Below are positions 36,107 through 43,904 of a stretch of 64,000 bases of DNA, piece by piece. Under the pieces are notes generated by a model. That model had not been told where the DNA came from. It did not search any database and worked only from the letters and a program-made list of their open reading frames with translations. Position 1 is the first letter of the stretch. Each line of letters opens with the position of its first letter. The position numbers and the translations under genes were made by a program. Origin of the DNA: Colwellia sp. 1_MG-2023. GTDB taxonomy: Bacteria > Pseudomonadota > Gammaproteobacteria > Enterobacterales > Alteromonadaceae. The DNA lies in NCBI RefSeq assembly GCF_030546755.1, contig NZ_JAUOPE010000002.1, positions 1 to 64,000 of the forward strand, written 5' to 3'.

Positions 36107-37171
36107 TTAAGTTGTGGACTGTTGCTTGCGATATTGACCTGGCGTAACCCCTGTAAATTCCTTAAATGCTCTGGTAAACGGAGCAGCTGAAGAAAAACCA
36201 CTTTCAATTCCAACAACAAGTACAGGCCAATCTAGCTTGTCAGGTGCACACAAAATATTTTTAGCATACTCTACACGCATCCCGTTAATATAATGGTTGA
36301 AGTTTTTGGCATTAAAGTGATTTTGCATAATGGCACGAATACGATACTCTGGGACATCTATCTCACGAGCAATATCAGCAACGCGTAAATTAGGTTCTAA
36401 AAAGCGCTTATTTTCAATCAATAGCGTGTGAATTTTCTCAGCCAAAATAGCCTCTTCCTTAGTAACTGAGTCAGAAGCTTTTTCTAGTTGACCAAATTGA
36501 TGCTGGCGAAAGCAAATGAGCCCATGTGAAATTGATAAAATCAACGTGTAAGCAAAAACCACAAGCCAATCTCGCCCTGTTCCATCCGATAACTCTTTTG
36601 GTAGCGCAGCAGCAATTAACATAACACTTACAATGCCTGTCATGAGAGCAGATAAGTAAACAACTGACACTTTACGCTGTGTAGCAGTAGCATGCTTTAA
36701 CCCCCTGTAGCCTTCCCAGAAAGCAAGAATTAGCATACCTGAAGATAAGAGAGTGATTGCCTCGGATAAGATCGTATTTACAACTGAAAGCCAGTCTGTA
36801 TTGGCCAACCACATTTTTTCAGTAAAACGGAAAAGATGTCTTAACGTTAAAAATATAGCAAGGAGACCAACGAACAAAAGGTGATGCTGATTAATGGGGT
36901 TGGATTTTCGGAAAAAAGCTCTAGCAAACAACCAGTAGCCGCTGCAAGTAGCAAAACCAAAAATTCCGATTAAATGATGGTAGGGTGACCAGTAGTCAGC
37001 TGTATATATATATGCCATATGCATTGAAGAGGAAGCACAAAAAAATGCGAAAGCCAAATGCAGAACATGCTTATCTCGACGTTTAAAATGAATAGTTGCT
37101 AGTCCAATACATAACAACACAACCCATAATTGCAAAATCTTTAGCAGTTCCAATGCATATCCCCTTTTCAA
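36107..37171 (-). CDS. AraC-family regulator with N-terminal membrane domain
   Basis: The 354-aa protein has about seven transmembrane helices in residues 1-225, then a short linker and a C-terminal AraC-type double helix-turn-helix (about 240-350; LRVADIAREIDVPEYRIRAIM and ESGFSSAAPFTRAFKEFTGVTPGQYR). It is the architecture of membrane-bound AraC regulators common in Alteromonadales, which presumably sense an envelope signal. It is divergent from a small membrane-protein gene at 37318, a possible target. Confidence 0.85.
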   Translation of the reverse strand: MKRGYALELLKILQLWVVLLCIGLATIHFKRRDKHVLHLAFAFFCASSSMHMAYIYTADYWSPYHHLIGIFGFATCSGYWLFARAFFRKSNPINQHHLLFVGLLAIFLTLRHLFRFTEKMWLANTDWLSVVNTILSEAITLLSSGMLILAFWEGYRGLKHATATQRKVSVVYLSALMTGIVSVMLIAAALPKELSDGTGRDWLVVFAYTLILSISHGLICFRQHQFGQLEKASDSVTKEEAILAEKIHTLLIENKRFLEPNLRVADIAREIDVPEYRIRAIMQNHFNAKNFNHYINGMRVEYAKNILCAPDKLDWPVLVVGIESGFSSAAPFTRAFKEFTGVTPGQYRKQQSTT

Positions 37172-37317
37172 CTAATAAGTAATTTTACATTACTTATATA
37201 ATTTTTCGATGAGATTGTTCGATTTTGTCTTTTTCGTGGATCAAATTTGAAATTCGAGTCTTCTCAAGCCTTTGTACATGGCAGCATAGTGATGAATTTT
37301 GAAATTGAGGAATGATT

Positions 37318-37791
37318 ATGAAAAGCAATTCAGTTATTGATATTGAAATAGAAAATGGTGCGCCAATAGTGCCACTTTGGAAAACTTGGGGACTCAGAAT
37401 ATTCTTTGCTGGATTAGTGTTTGTCATCGGGAAATGGCAGTTGATGTCTATTTTAGGGGGGCCTTATGAATGGACATCATGGCGAGGAGTCGGACATTCG
37501 CTGCTATTTGCACTTGCTTTATTGGCTATTGGGGGCATGTTTCGCCCACTAACTTTTCTACCAGTCATGCTGTTTGAAATCGTTTGGAAGGCAGTCTGGT
37601 TGGCTGCTGTGGCGTTACCATTATGGATGGCAGGAGAGCAAATTCCGGGCGTCGTAAGTGTAAAAGGATCGATAATTGGAAGCTGCTTAATTGCTATTTG
37701 TATTCCTTGGAAATACGTTTGGTGGAAATATTTTCAGCAGCCAATAGAGCCATGGAAGCGAAAAAAGCAACATAGTAATACCCAATCATGA
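37318..37791 (+). CDS. Unrecognised membrane protein, divergent from AraC-type regulator
   Basis: The 157-aa protein has about four hydrophobic helices and ends in a basic tail (WKRKKQHSNTQS). Two in-frame ATGs are possible, 37312 and 37318; TGAGGA abuts the first and is six bases before the second, so the second is chosen. The family is unknown. The divergent regulator may control it. Confidence 0.6.
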   Translation: MKSNSVIDIEIENGAPIVPLWKTWGLRIFFAGLVFVIGKWQLMSILGGPYEWTSWRGVGHSLLFALALLAIGGMFRPLTFLPVMLFEIVWKAVWLAAVALPLWMAGEQIPGVVSVKGSIIGSCLIAICIPWKYVWWKYFQQPIEPWKRKKQHSNTQS

Positions 37792-37911
37792 CTTTTGTAT
37801 ATAGTTTAGCTGGAATACTTATGGCTAGGTACATGCGTTACTTTTATTCAAAACATGTATTAAACGATTAGCATATCGGTTAACTGCGAATTTCAAAAAT
37901 TAGGAGTTTAT

Positions 37912-38155
37912 ATGCGATTAGCAAATAAAATCGCGCTTATTACTGGGACTGCAAGAGGTATTGGTGAAGTACACAAACATGCATCTTAGCTAAACATGGT
38001 CGAATCGACTTTGTTAATTAACAACGCCGGTATTACGGGCTTTGCAGAAACCAGCGGTTCACACGATCCAGAGCACCTAGATTTTGCTAGTTGACGAAAG
38101 GTAAATGAAGTAAACCTTGATGGTGTCGTATTAGGTTGCCAAGCTGCTATAAAAT
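37912..38155 (+). pseudogene. Short-chain dehydrogenase (SDR) remnant
   Basis: It opens MRLANKIALITGTARGIGE, the SDR nucleotide-binding TGxxxGIG motif, then stops at TAG after about 25 codons. After a deletion, a different frame reads LLINNAGITGF (SDR NNAG motif), another stop and a NEVNLDGVVLGCQAAIK segment. The catalytic YxxxK part is absent. The gene is dead, with deletions and stops. Confidence 0.85.
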
Positions 38156-38168
38156 AAAATTCATAATT

Positions 38169-38208
38169 ATTGTGAGATTTATCGTTGTACTGCGAATAAT
38201 TCATAAAA
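38169..38208 (+). repeat. Dispersed intergenic repeat, copy C
   Basis: ATTGTGAGATTTATCGTTGT followed by CTGCGAATAATTCATAAAA, about 14 bp after the end of the SDR remnant, same orientation as copies A and B. Confidence 0.65.
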
Positions 38209-38279
38209 CCAATTTGGGTTATTCGGTTTACCAATTTAACAATTTATACATAGCAAACTTTTGCTTAATGGAGTTATTT

Positions 38280-38870
38280 ATGAAATATACTATTTTCACT
38301 TTGTTCGTATTGTTTACAGTAAGTGCAAACAGCGCTAATAAAGGTCAAGTCTTTACTGCTCAGCCACAAATAGCTGACTACCAAGTTGGAGAAAGGTGGG
38401 TGTGGAAATTTAAAGGGGTTACAGACCAAGGTGTAGTTAGATCAGAAGGCCATGATGTTAGGCAAGTGATAGAAGACAACGGAGTTTTAAGCGTAAAAAG
38501 TCAGTACGGCGCAATCCCTGTTTCGGACATCGTTAAACCAGAAACAAGTGAAACGCCTCGATTTAAGTGGCCGCTAGTAGTCGGTAAAACGTGGACCTAT
38601 GAAAATCATTGGAAGAGTGACGACGGAACCACGGGTAAAACAGTTCAGAAAGCAAAGGTACTTCATTATAAAGAAGAGACGGTTGGCGCTGGCAAGTTTA
38701 TGGCTTATACCATTTCTTACAAAGGAAAAATCAGTAACTCAAGGGGATACAATGCAGATTCTGAAGAGATATACGTATACTCACCAGAAGTGAAAAAATT
38801 TATTAAACTGACGCAAATACAGGATGATTACCGTTACGTAGAAGAGTTGGTGGAATATACTAAACCTTAG
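38280..38870 (+). CDS. Secreted protein of unknown function
   Basis: The 196-aa protein starts at an ATG that directly opens a signal peptide (MKYTIFTLFVLFTVSANSA). The frame stays open upstream to 38136 but crosses the repeat, so that extension is rejected. The mature protein is beta-rich (YQVGERWVWKFKG, RYVEELVEYTKP) with no recognised domain. It sits between the SDR remnant and another unrecognised gene. Confidence 0.65.
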   Translation: MKYTIFTLFVLFTVSANSANKGQVFTAQPQIADYQVGERWVWKFKGVTDQGVVRSEGHDVRQVIEDNGVLSVKSQYGAIPVSDIVKPETSETPRFKWPLVVGKTWTYENHWKSDDGTTGKTVQKAKVLHYKEETVGAGKFMAYTISYKGKISNSRGYNADSEEIYVYSPEVKKFIKLTQIQDDYRYVEELVEYTKP

Positions 38871-39063
38871 TCTTTTTAGTATTACTGGTCAGGTAGTGCT
38901 TGAATTTAAAGATAATTGCGTAATAAGTGTAAAATAATGATACTAATAAACTTATTCAACTTAATACTCTTTATTTCATAGTTGTCAGGTACTTATTTTT
39001 AATCTATTGAGAGCCAAGCAGTAAAGCCTCCATAATTATTTAAACTATTAAATCACTAACTCG

Positions 39064-39438
39064 ATGTTGATGAACGCCATAAAACTGATTTTATTGACGA
39101 TTAGCTTAATTATTTGCTTATTTAATTTATCAGCAAATGATCGTGTTGAACTCAATATCCAATTACCTATCTTTCAGCTTGAAGACAACGTTGTAAAGAT
39201 AGAAAAGACAGTTACGCAAACTTCTCGCGCAAGCCTATTTCGCCACAGTAAGCAACAGGCCCGTAGGATTTTCTCCGAAACAATCCATGAGCTCGTTGTT
39301 TCGTATAAAGTAGATGAATATTTTTATTCTGAACCCATTCATTCCAACTGGTTCGATACTGCGGCATCCCCTACTTATCGAACCAGCCAATGGAAGAAAA
39401 GCATCGGCCCGTATCGGCAACTCGCACTTATAGGATAA
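39064..39438 (+). CDS. Unrecognised exported small protein
   Basis: The 124-aa ORF has an N-terminal hydrophobic segment (about 5-22) typical of a signal peptide and then a polar region with no recognised motif. No clear ribosome binding site precedes the ATG. It lies 56 bp upstream of the S41 peptidase gene and may be co-transcribed. It could be a degenerate gene. Confidence 0.4.
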   Translation: MLMNAIKLILLTISLIICLFNLSANDRVELNIQLPIFQLEDNVVKIEKTVTQTSRASLFRHSKQQARRIFSETIHELVVSYKVDEYFYSEPIHSNWFDTAASPTYRTSQWKKSIGPYRQLALIG

Positions 39439-39494
39439 TTTCTCTTTTTTAGTATTGAAGAAACCTCAACCTAAATAATTAAAAGAGAATATTT

Positions 39495-40460
39495 ATGAAA
39501 AATCTATTTTGTCGATGGCTTACGAAAGCCGTATATCTGTGCTTTATTGTTTTTAGTACTCTTGCTTATAGCGATACCAGGTTATCAGCAACACAGGTCA
39601 ATGAACTAATAAACCAAACCTTAGTAGTCTTCTCCGAAAACTACATTGATGCTAACGCTACTCAATATGTAAGTTCAGTCATCAGTTCTCGATTGGAACA
39701 GGGCGTATATAAAGACATCACCACACTGGCTGAGTTTGCTGAAGTTGTTGGTCGTGATATACGCAATATTTCAGGTGACGTGCACATTAGCTTAATGGTA
39801 CAAAACCCTAATGAACCATTAACACATATCCTTCCTTCAAAGAGTGGCCGGCTTTCATATAATCATGCTTTTGAAGAAGTAAAATATATATTTGGAAATA
39901 TTGGCTATTTAAAACTTAATAAGTTTCACCCAGCTGAAAATGCGCTTAGAACGGCAGATATTGCATTGTCTTTTCTGCAAAACAGTGATGGTTTAATTAT
40001 TGACTTGCGAGATACTATTGGTGGCTCTCCTAAGCTAGTGCAACACATGCTCAGCTATTTTTTCGACTCAGGTACAATGCTCTGGACGGTTGAAAAAAGA
40101 GATAACTCACTCAATGATATCATTACCGTTAAAACAACACCTGTTCACAAGCGTTTTAAGAAAGACTTTCCTGTTTGGCTGTTAACTAGCCAAACTACAG
40201 CAAGTGCTTCCGAATTATTCGCAGGCGTTTTACAAGATAGAGGTAAGGCTAAAGTTATTGGCGGCGTAACTGCTGGAGCAGGCTTTTACGTTGGAGTAAG
40301 AAAGATTACAGATGAGCTAACATTTCGTATCTCTTTGGCTAAACCGACTTTACCTATTTCAGGGGAGAACTGGGAAAAGAAAGGAATCCAGCCAGATTTT
40401 CATACAGACCCTATTGATGCATTTGATGCTGCATTTGCTAAATCTTTAGGTGCTAAATAA
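39495..40460 (+). CDS. S41-family (tail-specific/IRBP-like) peptidase
   Basis: The 321-aa exported protein (signal peptide 1-26) has an N-terminal helical cap (about 30-100) and a C-terminal S41 core: YIFGNIGYLKLNKF, DGLIIDLRDTIGGSP and LLTSQTTASASELFAGVLQD, whose TASAS Ser is the expected nucleophile. The Lys of the CtpA-type dyad is not seen (GGVTAGAGFYVG), which places it with the IRBP-like subgroup. No PDZ domain is visible. A terminator follows. Confidence 0.82.
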   Translation: MKNLFCRWLTKAVYLCFIVFSTLAYSDTRLSATQVNELINQTLVVFSENYIDANATQYVSSVISSRLEQGVYKDITTLAEFAEVVGRDIRNISGDVHISLMVQNPNEPLTHILPSKSGRLSYNHAFEEVKYIFGNIGYLKLNKFHPAENALRTADIALSFLQNSDGLIIDLRDTIGGSPKLVQHMLSYFFDSGTMLWTVEKRDNSLNDIITVKTTPVHKRFKKDFPVWLLTSQTTASASELFAGVLQDRGKAKVIGGVTAGAGFYVGVRKITDELTFRISLAKPTLPISGENWEKKGIQPDFHTDPIDAFDAAFAKSLGAK

Positions 40461-40466
40461 ATCTAA

Positions 40467-40496
40467 AAATAGCCCAAGTAATATCTTGGGCTATTT
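40467..40496. terminator. Terminator after the S41 peptidase gene
   Basis: A perfect 12-bp stem AAATAGCCCAAG/CTTGGGCTATTT with a 6-nt loop, 6 bp beyond the stop codon. Symmetric, so it may also end the convergent trpS transcript. Confidence 0.85.
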
Positions 40497-40610
40497 ATAA
40501 GGTAGCATTAAGGTTTTTAAATTAGATAGAACTTATTAGCTTTACCGTAATTAATGAAAGTTAGCCGCTAAAACTAAAAAGGAAGATGTTGTACTTCTTA
40601 TGGCTCACCG

Positions 40611-41630
40611 TCAAAGTATATTCAACCCAAATACATCTTTCACTCGATGAAGTAAAGTGTTGGTTTTACTTTTTGAGATCTCACTTCCTGCTCGCAATAT
40701 TTCAATAAGCTGTGCCTTGTCATTCAAGTAAAACTCCCTATGCTCTCGAATTGGTTTCAACAATTCTTGCAGGCATTCTTCAAGTATTTTCTTTGTTGTA
40801 CCATCACCAAGACCACCACGTTGGTATGACTCTTTAAGTTGATTAACATACTCCTGGTCTGGGTAGAACGCATCTAGATAAGTAAATACAATATTCCCAT
40901 CAACGTTACCTGGATCTTCAATTCTTAGGTGGCTTGGGTCGGTGTACATACTATGAACAGCGGTCCTTATCTCTTTTTCAGTAGCACCGAGGTTAATGGC
41001 GTTACCCATTGTCTTACTCATTTTATTTTTGCCGTCAGTGCTCGGTAGTCGTGAAGCATTGCTTAACAATGGTTTGCACTCATTGAGCACAAACTTACCT
41101 GCCAATGAATTAATTTTTCTAACAATTTCGTTCGTTTGCTCAAGCATTGGAAGCTGATCGTCACCAACAGGAACTAATGTAGCATTAAATGCTGTAATAT
41201 CAGCGGCTTGAGAAATTGGATACGTTAAGAAACCAGCGGGGACAGAGCGATTAAAACCTTTGCTTTTTATCTCGCTTTTTACAGTTGGATTGCGCTCAAG
41301 TCTTGAAATGGTTACTAAGTTACTATAATACATTGTTAGCTCAGCAAGAGCAGGTAGCTGTGATTGCATGCAAATAGTAGTTTTCAGAGGGTCTATTCCA
41401 ACAGCTAAGTAGTCAGCTACTACATTTAATATGTTGGATGACACTTTTGATGGCTTATGTGCATTGTCAGTCAGTCCCTGAATATCAGCGACAAGGATTG
41501 TTTGGTCGTGTTCATTTTGTAAAGATACACGTTTCTTCAGCGAGCCAACATAATGGCCTAGATGAAGAGGACCAGTCGCTCTGTCGCCAGTAAGGATGGT
41601 TTCTCGTGTAGTGTTTGTTTGATTGTTCAT
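40611..41630 (-). CDS. trpS: Tryptophanyl-tRNA synthetase, Firmicutes-type
   Basis: The 339-aa class Ic synthetase charges tRNA-Trp. The HIGH-type motif is in GDRATGPLHLGHYVGSLK (about 12-29), the KMSKS-type motif in KMSKTMGNAI (about 197-206), and the middle carries MYYSNLVTISRLERNPTVKSEI and GFLTYPISQAADITAF. This resembles the Gram-positive/TrpRS-II branch rather than the E. coli type (which opens with GAQPSG). It lies in the accessory region and is probably a second, horizontally acquired trpS; such auxiliary enzymes can give resistance to TrpRS inhibitors such as indolmycin (family knowledge; inference here). GGAG lies 7 nt before the ATG, inside a potential hairpin. Confidence 0.93.
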   Translation of the reverse strand: MNNQTNTTRETILTGDRATGPLHLGHYVGSLKKRVSLQNEHDQTILVADIQGLTDNAHKPSKVSSNILNVVADYLAVGIDPLKTTICMQSQLPALAELTMYYSNLVTISRLERNPTVKSEIKSKGFNRSVPAGFLTYPISQAADITAFNATLVPVGDDQLPMLEQTNEIVRKINSLAGKFVLNECKPLLSNASRLPSTDGKNKMSKTMGNAINLGATEKEIRTAVHSMYTDPSHLRIEDPGNVDGNIVFTYLDAFYPDQEYVNQLKESYQRGGLGDGTTKKILEECLQELLKPIREHREFYLNDKAQLIEILRAGSEISKSKTNTLLHRVKDVFGLNIL

Positions 41631-41704
41631 GAAATATCTCCGAGTGAATAAAATGTGCTACTGGAGATATAAAGAACATACATACTCAGCTACCTTCCAG
41701 CAGC
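41631..41704 (-). promoter_or_regulatory. Mutually exclusive hairpins controlling the trpS ribosome binding site
   Basis: In the transcript, AUAUCUCC (41670-41663) can pair with GGAGAUAU (41641-41634), closing the trpS Shine-Dalgarno. Alternatively the overlapping CCAGUAGC (41664-41657) can pair with upstream GCUGCUGG (41704-41697), freeing it. In turn UGCUGCU (41705-41699) can pair with AGCGGCA (41731-41725), which starts at the leader's stop. This is a typical three-state attenuator layout. Folding energies were not computed. Confidence 0.65.
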
Positions 41705-41730
41705 AAAAGAATGTACGAATTCCGTGCCGC

Positions 41731-41784
41731 TCAGAGTGAGCGCCACCAATTAGAAAAAATTGTATTAAGAAGTATCGTGTTCAT
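41731..41784 (-). CDS. TrpS leader peptide with tandem Trp codons
   Basis: A 17-codon ORF, MNTILLNTIFSNWWRSL, ends about 100 nt before trpS. Two adjacent Trp codons close to the stop, upstream of mutually exclusive hairpins, are the hallmark of amino-acid-responsive attenuation. Ribosome stalling when charged tRNA-Trp is low would be expected to change the downstream fold and raise trpS translation. The Shine-Dalgarno of the leader itself is weak. Confidence 0.7.
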   Translation of the reverse strand: MNTILLNTIFSNWWRSL

Positions 41785-42171
41785 GGTCGAAGCGTAACAA
41801 AGTAGACGGTGAGACTCAATCAATTCCGGGGAAAGAAATGTAAATTCCAATATTGTTTGGCATTACACTACCTAGTCATTTTGTCAAAGAATCATATCAA
41901 TTATGAACATTTACGATGACGTATTCTGGTGCAGTAAAGAGTTAATTAATCGTGCTTATTGTTGCACTAACTGTTTAGTGTTAAATAAGTTTGACTGCCT
42001 CTTGTTCGCTCATTTCTGACTTTAATAAGCCACAATGACTTCAAATTTAGCTCGTTCAATATAAGAGTTACTCGTATATTAAGTTGATAAGAAAATTATC
42101 CCTTACACTCTATATTTTCTATGATAGAAACTAATTGATTATTGGTGACCTAAATTTCATACCACATTTCA

Positions 42172-42195
42172 GTTCAAGTCAGAGAAGGGCCACCA
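42172..42195 (+). repeat. Third, diverged copy of the tRNA-Ile 3' end
   Basis: 22 of 24 bases match the T arm to CCA of the tRNA at 17968-17991, ending GGGCCACCA. No rest of a tRNA gene precedes it. It is most simply an older attachment-site remnant marking the right end of a larger accessory region. Confidence 0.75.
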
Positions 42196-42221
42196 CTTAA
42201 ATTGATCAATATCAGCAAGTT

Positions 42222-42250
42222 AAAAACTCCAATTAAGTGTCGGATTTTTT
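42222..42250 (+). terminator. Terminator-like hairpin after the tRNA remnant
   Basis: AAAAACTCC and GGATTTTTT can pair with one mismatch, followed by further Ts. It sits 26 bp after the remnant, comparable to the terminator 10 bp after the second tRNA copy. Confidence 0.45.
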
Positions 42251-42404
42251 TACAACAATGTAACACCTGCTTATCCACCCTCACATAAATCATTGAATTA
42301 ATGATAAAAATAAAAAGGGAGTAATAATTGCATATAAACAAATTAACAAAAAATTAACACTTGTTATCCTTAAAACCAAAATAATAACTTTAGAGATGCA
42401 ATAT

Positions 42405-43532
42405 ATGTTTACGTCAAAAACATCATTACTTACCAGCGCAGTTTTAAGCGCAATGTTAGCCACTTCAACGGTTAACGCAACGACCATTGCTTTAGATTAT
42501 GAACCAAGCCAGTTTGCTGATGCTAAAGGGCAGCAAGCGTTAGCAGGCTTTCAGGAAGCTGCTACTTTTTGGGAAAGTATGTTCACTGACAGTGTCACGG
42601 TAAACTTGACAATAGCCTTTGATTCACTTGGCGATGGCATCTTAGGTGGAGCCAGCTCAACAAGAACAGTGCAGTCTTACCATAATACTGGTTTTCAATT
42701 AATTAACGATGCGACTTCAGTTGCAGATGCAATCGCTACGGATAACCTTCAATGTGCCACTCAAGGCGAATCATTTTGTGGAATGACTTTCTTAGATACC
42801 GAACAAGATGTTAATGGCAATGATATCACTGAGCATGATTTTGACGGCTCTAATGATAATTTTTATTTAGATATGACCCAAGCAAACGCAAAAGCGTTAG
42901 GTTTTACCACAGACTTATTTGGTAACCCATTCTCAGCAACGGATGCTTATATCACTTTTAGTAATACGTTTGCATTTGATTTTGACCCAAGCGACGGCGT
43001 TGATGCTGATAAATGGGACTTTGTTGGTGTCGCTATTCATGAAATTGGACATGCATTAGGTTTTGTCAGTGGTGTTGATACATATGATAGATATAACGAT
43101 AACGATCCAAACCCAAATTATGCATTCGATTTAGATGGCTATGCAATTGCCTCAACGCTAGATATTTTTCGCTATTCTGAAGAAAGCTATCAAACTGGTA
43201 AGGGGGTAAAAGATTTTCGTGCAGGGGGAAACAGCTATTTCTCAATTGATGGTGGTGAAACTAACTATGCGCCATTTTCAACAGGAAGAGTGACCGGTGA
43301 TGGCCAACAAGCTAGTCATTGGAAAGATCATTTAGATATTGGTGCTTTAGATCCAACAGCAGCCGCAGGGGAATTTGTTGATGTGACTGGTTTCGATATA
43401 CTAGCATTTGATGTTATTGGTTGGGATTTACGTTCAGCTACGACAACTGTGCCTGAACCTTCTAGCATCGCATTATTTGGTTTAGCAACACTAAGCTTAG
43501 TAGCTTCGCGTTCACGTCGCAGAAAAAGTTAA
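42405..43532 (+). CDS. PEP-CTERM zinc metalloprotease-like protein (NF038122-like)
   Basis: About 375 aa, exported (signal peptide ends near TVNA). It contains the zinc-binding motif HEIGHALGF (about residue 213) with a downstream Asp/Tyr-rich region, typical of metzincin-like proteases. The C-terminus, VPEPSSIALFGLATLSLVAS followed by RSRRRKS, is a PEP-CTERM sorting signal, which EpsH-type exosortase processes. An upstream ATG at 42396 is in frame, but AGAG is better placed for the Met at 42405. It is monocistronic and followed by a MITE-like element. Confidence 0.88.
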   Translation: MFTSKTSLLTSAVLSAMLATSTVNATTIALDYEPSQFADAKGQQALAGFQEAATFWESMFTDSVTVNLTIAFDSLGDGILGGASSTRTVQSYHNTGFQLINDATSVADAIATDNLQCATQGESFCGMTFLDTEQDVNGNDITEHDFDGSNDNFYLDMTQANAKALGFTTDLFGNPFSATDAYITFSNTFAFDFDPSDGVDADKWDFVGVAIHEIGHALGFVSGVDTYDRYNDNDPNPNYAFDLDGYAIASTLDIFRYSEESYQTGKGVKDFRAGGNSYFSIDGGETNYAPFSTGRVTGDGQQASHWKDHLDIGALDPTAAAGEFVDVTGFDILAFDVIGWDLRSATTTVPEPSSIALFGLATLSLVASRSRRRKS

Positions 43533-43559
43533 TAATCATTCGCTTTTCTTAAAAAGATA

Positions 43560-43830
43560 TTAGGGTGTGTTGACCTTTCGAGGTTAAATTTTGTTCAAAA
43601 TAAAAGCCATTTATTCAAGGCGTGAGTTAAGTAGCGTGGTTGTTCCATGTAAATAGCGAACAACGAATTAAAAAATGGCTTTTAATTGAACCTTTAGGGC
43701 AACGTTTGTTTGTCATTTCTACTGCATTTTTGCTCATTGAGTTGAAATAACCACATAACATTCGCAATGCTTTGTATAAATACCAAACAAACAGTTGCAA
43801 AAATCATCGCGAAAGATCAACATGCCCTAA
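43560..43830. mobile_element. MITE-like non-autonomous element, 271 bp
   Basis: Terminal inverted repeats TTAGGGTGTGTTGACCTTTC at the left and the complement of GAAAGATCAACATGCCCTAA at the right match at 17 of 20 positions. Inside, AAAAGCCATTT (near 43602) and AAATGGCTTTT (near 43672) form a second inverted pair. No transposase is encoded. It sits between the metalloprotease stop and a terminator. Confidence 0.75.
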
Positions 43831-43832
43831 AT

Positions 43833-43868
43833 AAAAAACGCTAGGAAATAACTTTTCTAGCGTTTTTT
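43833..43868. terminator. Bidirectional terminator
   Basis: A perfect 12-bp stem AAAAAACGCTAG/CTAGCGTTTTTT with T runs on both strands. It terminates the convergent Ycf48-like gene and, on the other side, the metalloprotease transcript that the MITE now separates from it. Confidence 0.92.
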
Positions 43869-43904
43869 TATTATTAATTTTAAATTTTAATCATGTCTTT
43901 ACAG

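Larger units (their letters stand above)
41785..42395. other. 611-bp non-coding region around a tRNA-tail remnant
   Basis: No coding ORF is seen. It should contain the trpS promoter at its left end and the metalloprotease promoter at its right end. A small CACTAA/TTAGTG hairpin lies at 41965-41980. The tRNA-Ile tail remnant at 42172 and a T-run hairpin at 42222-42250 are described separately. Confidence 0.7.

Noticed and set aside
29516-38208. Classical integron with attC sites
   Set aside because: No GTTRRRY/RYYYAAC core pairs are recognisable in the repeats, and no integron integrase is present; only the looser cassette-like description is retained.
38136-38279. Upstream extension of the secreted protein at 38280
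   Set aside because: It crosses the dispersed repeat; the signal peptide begins at 38280.
42172-42195. Functional tRNA gene
   Set aside because: Only the T arm to CCA is present; no D arm or anticodon arm precedes it, and the T stem is mismatched.
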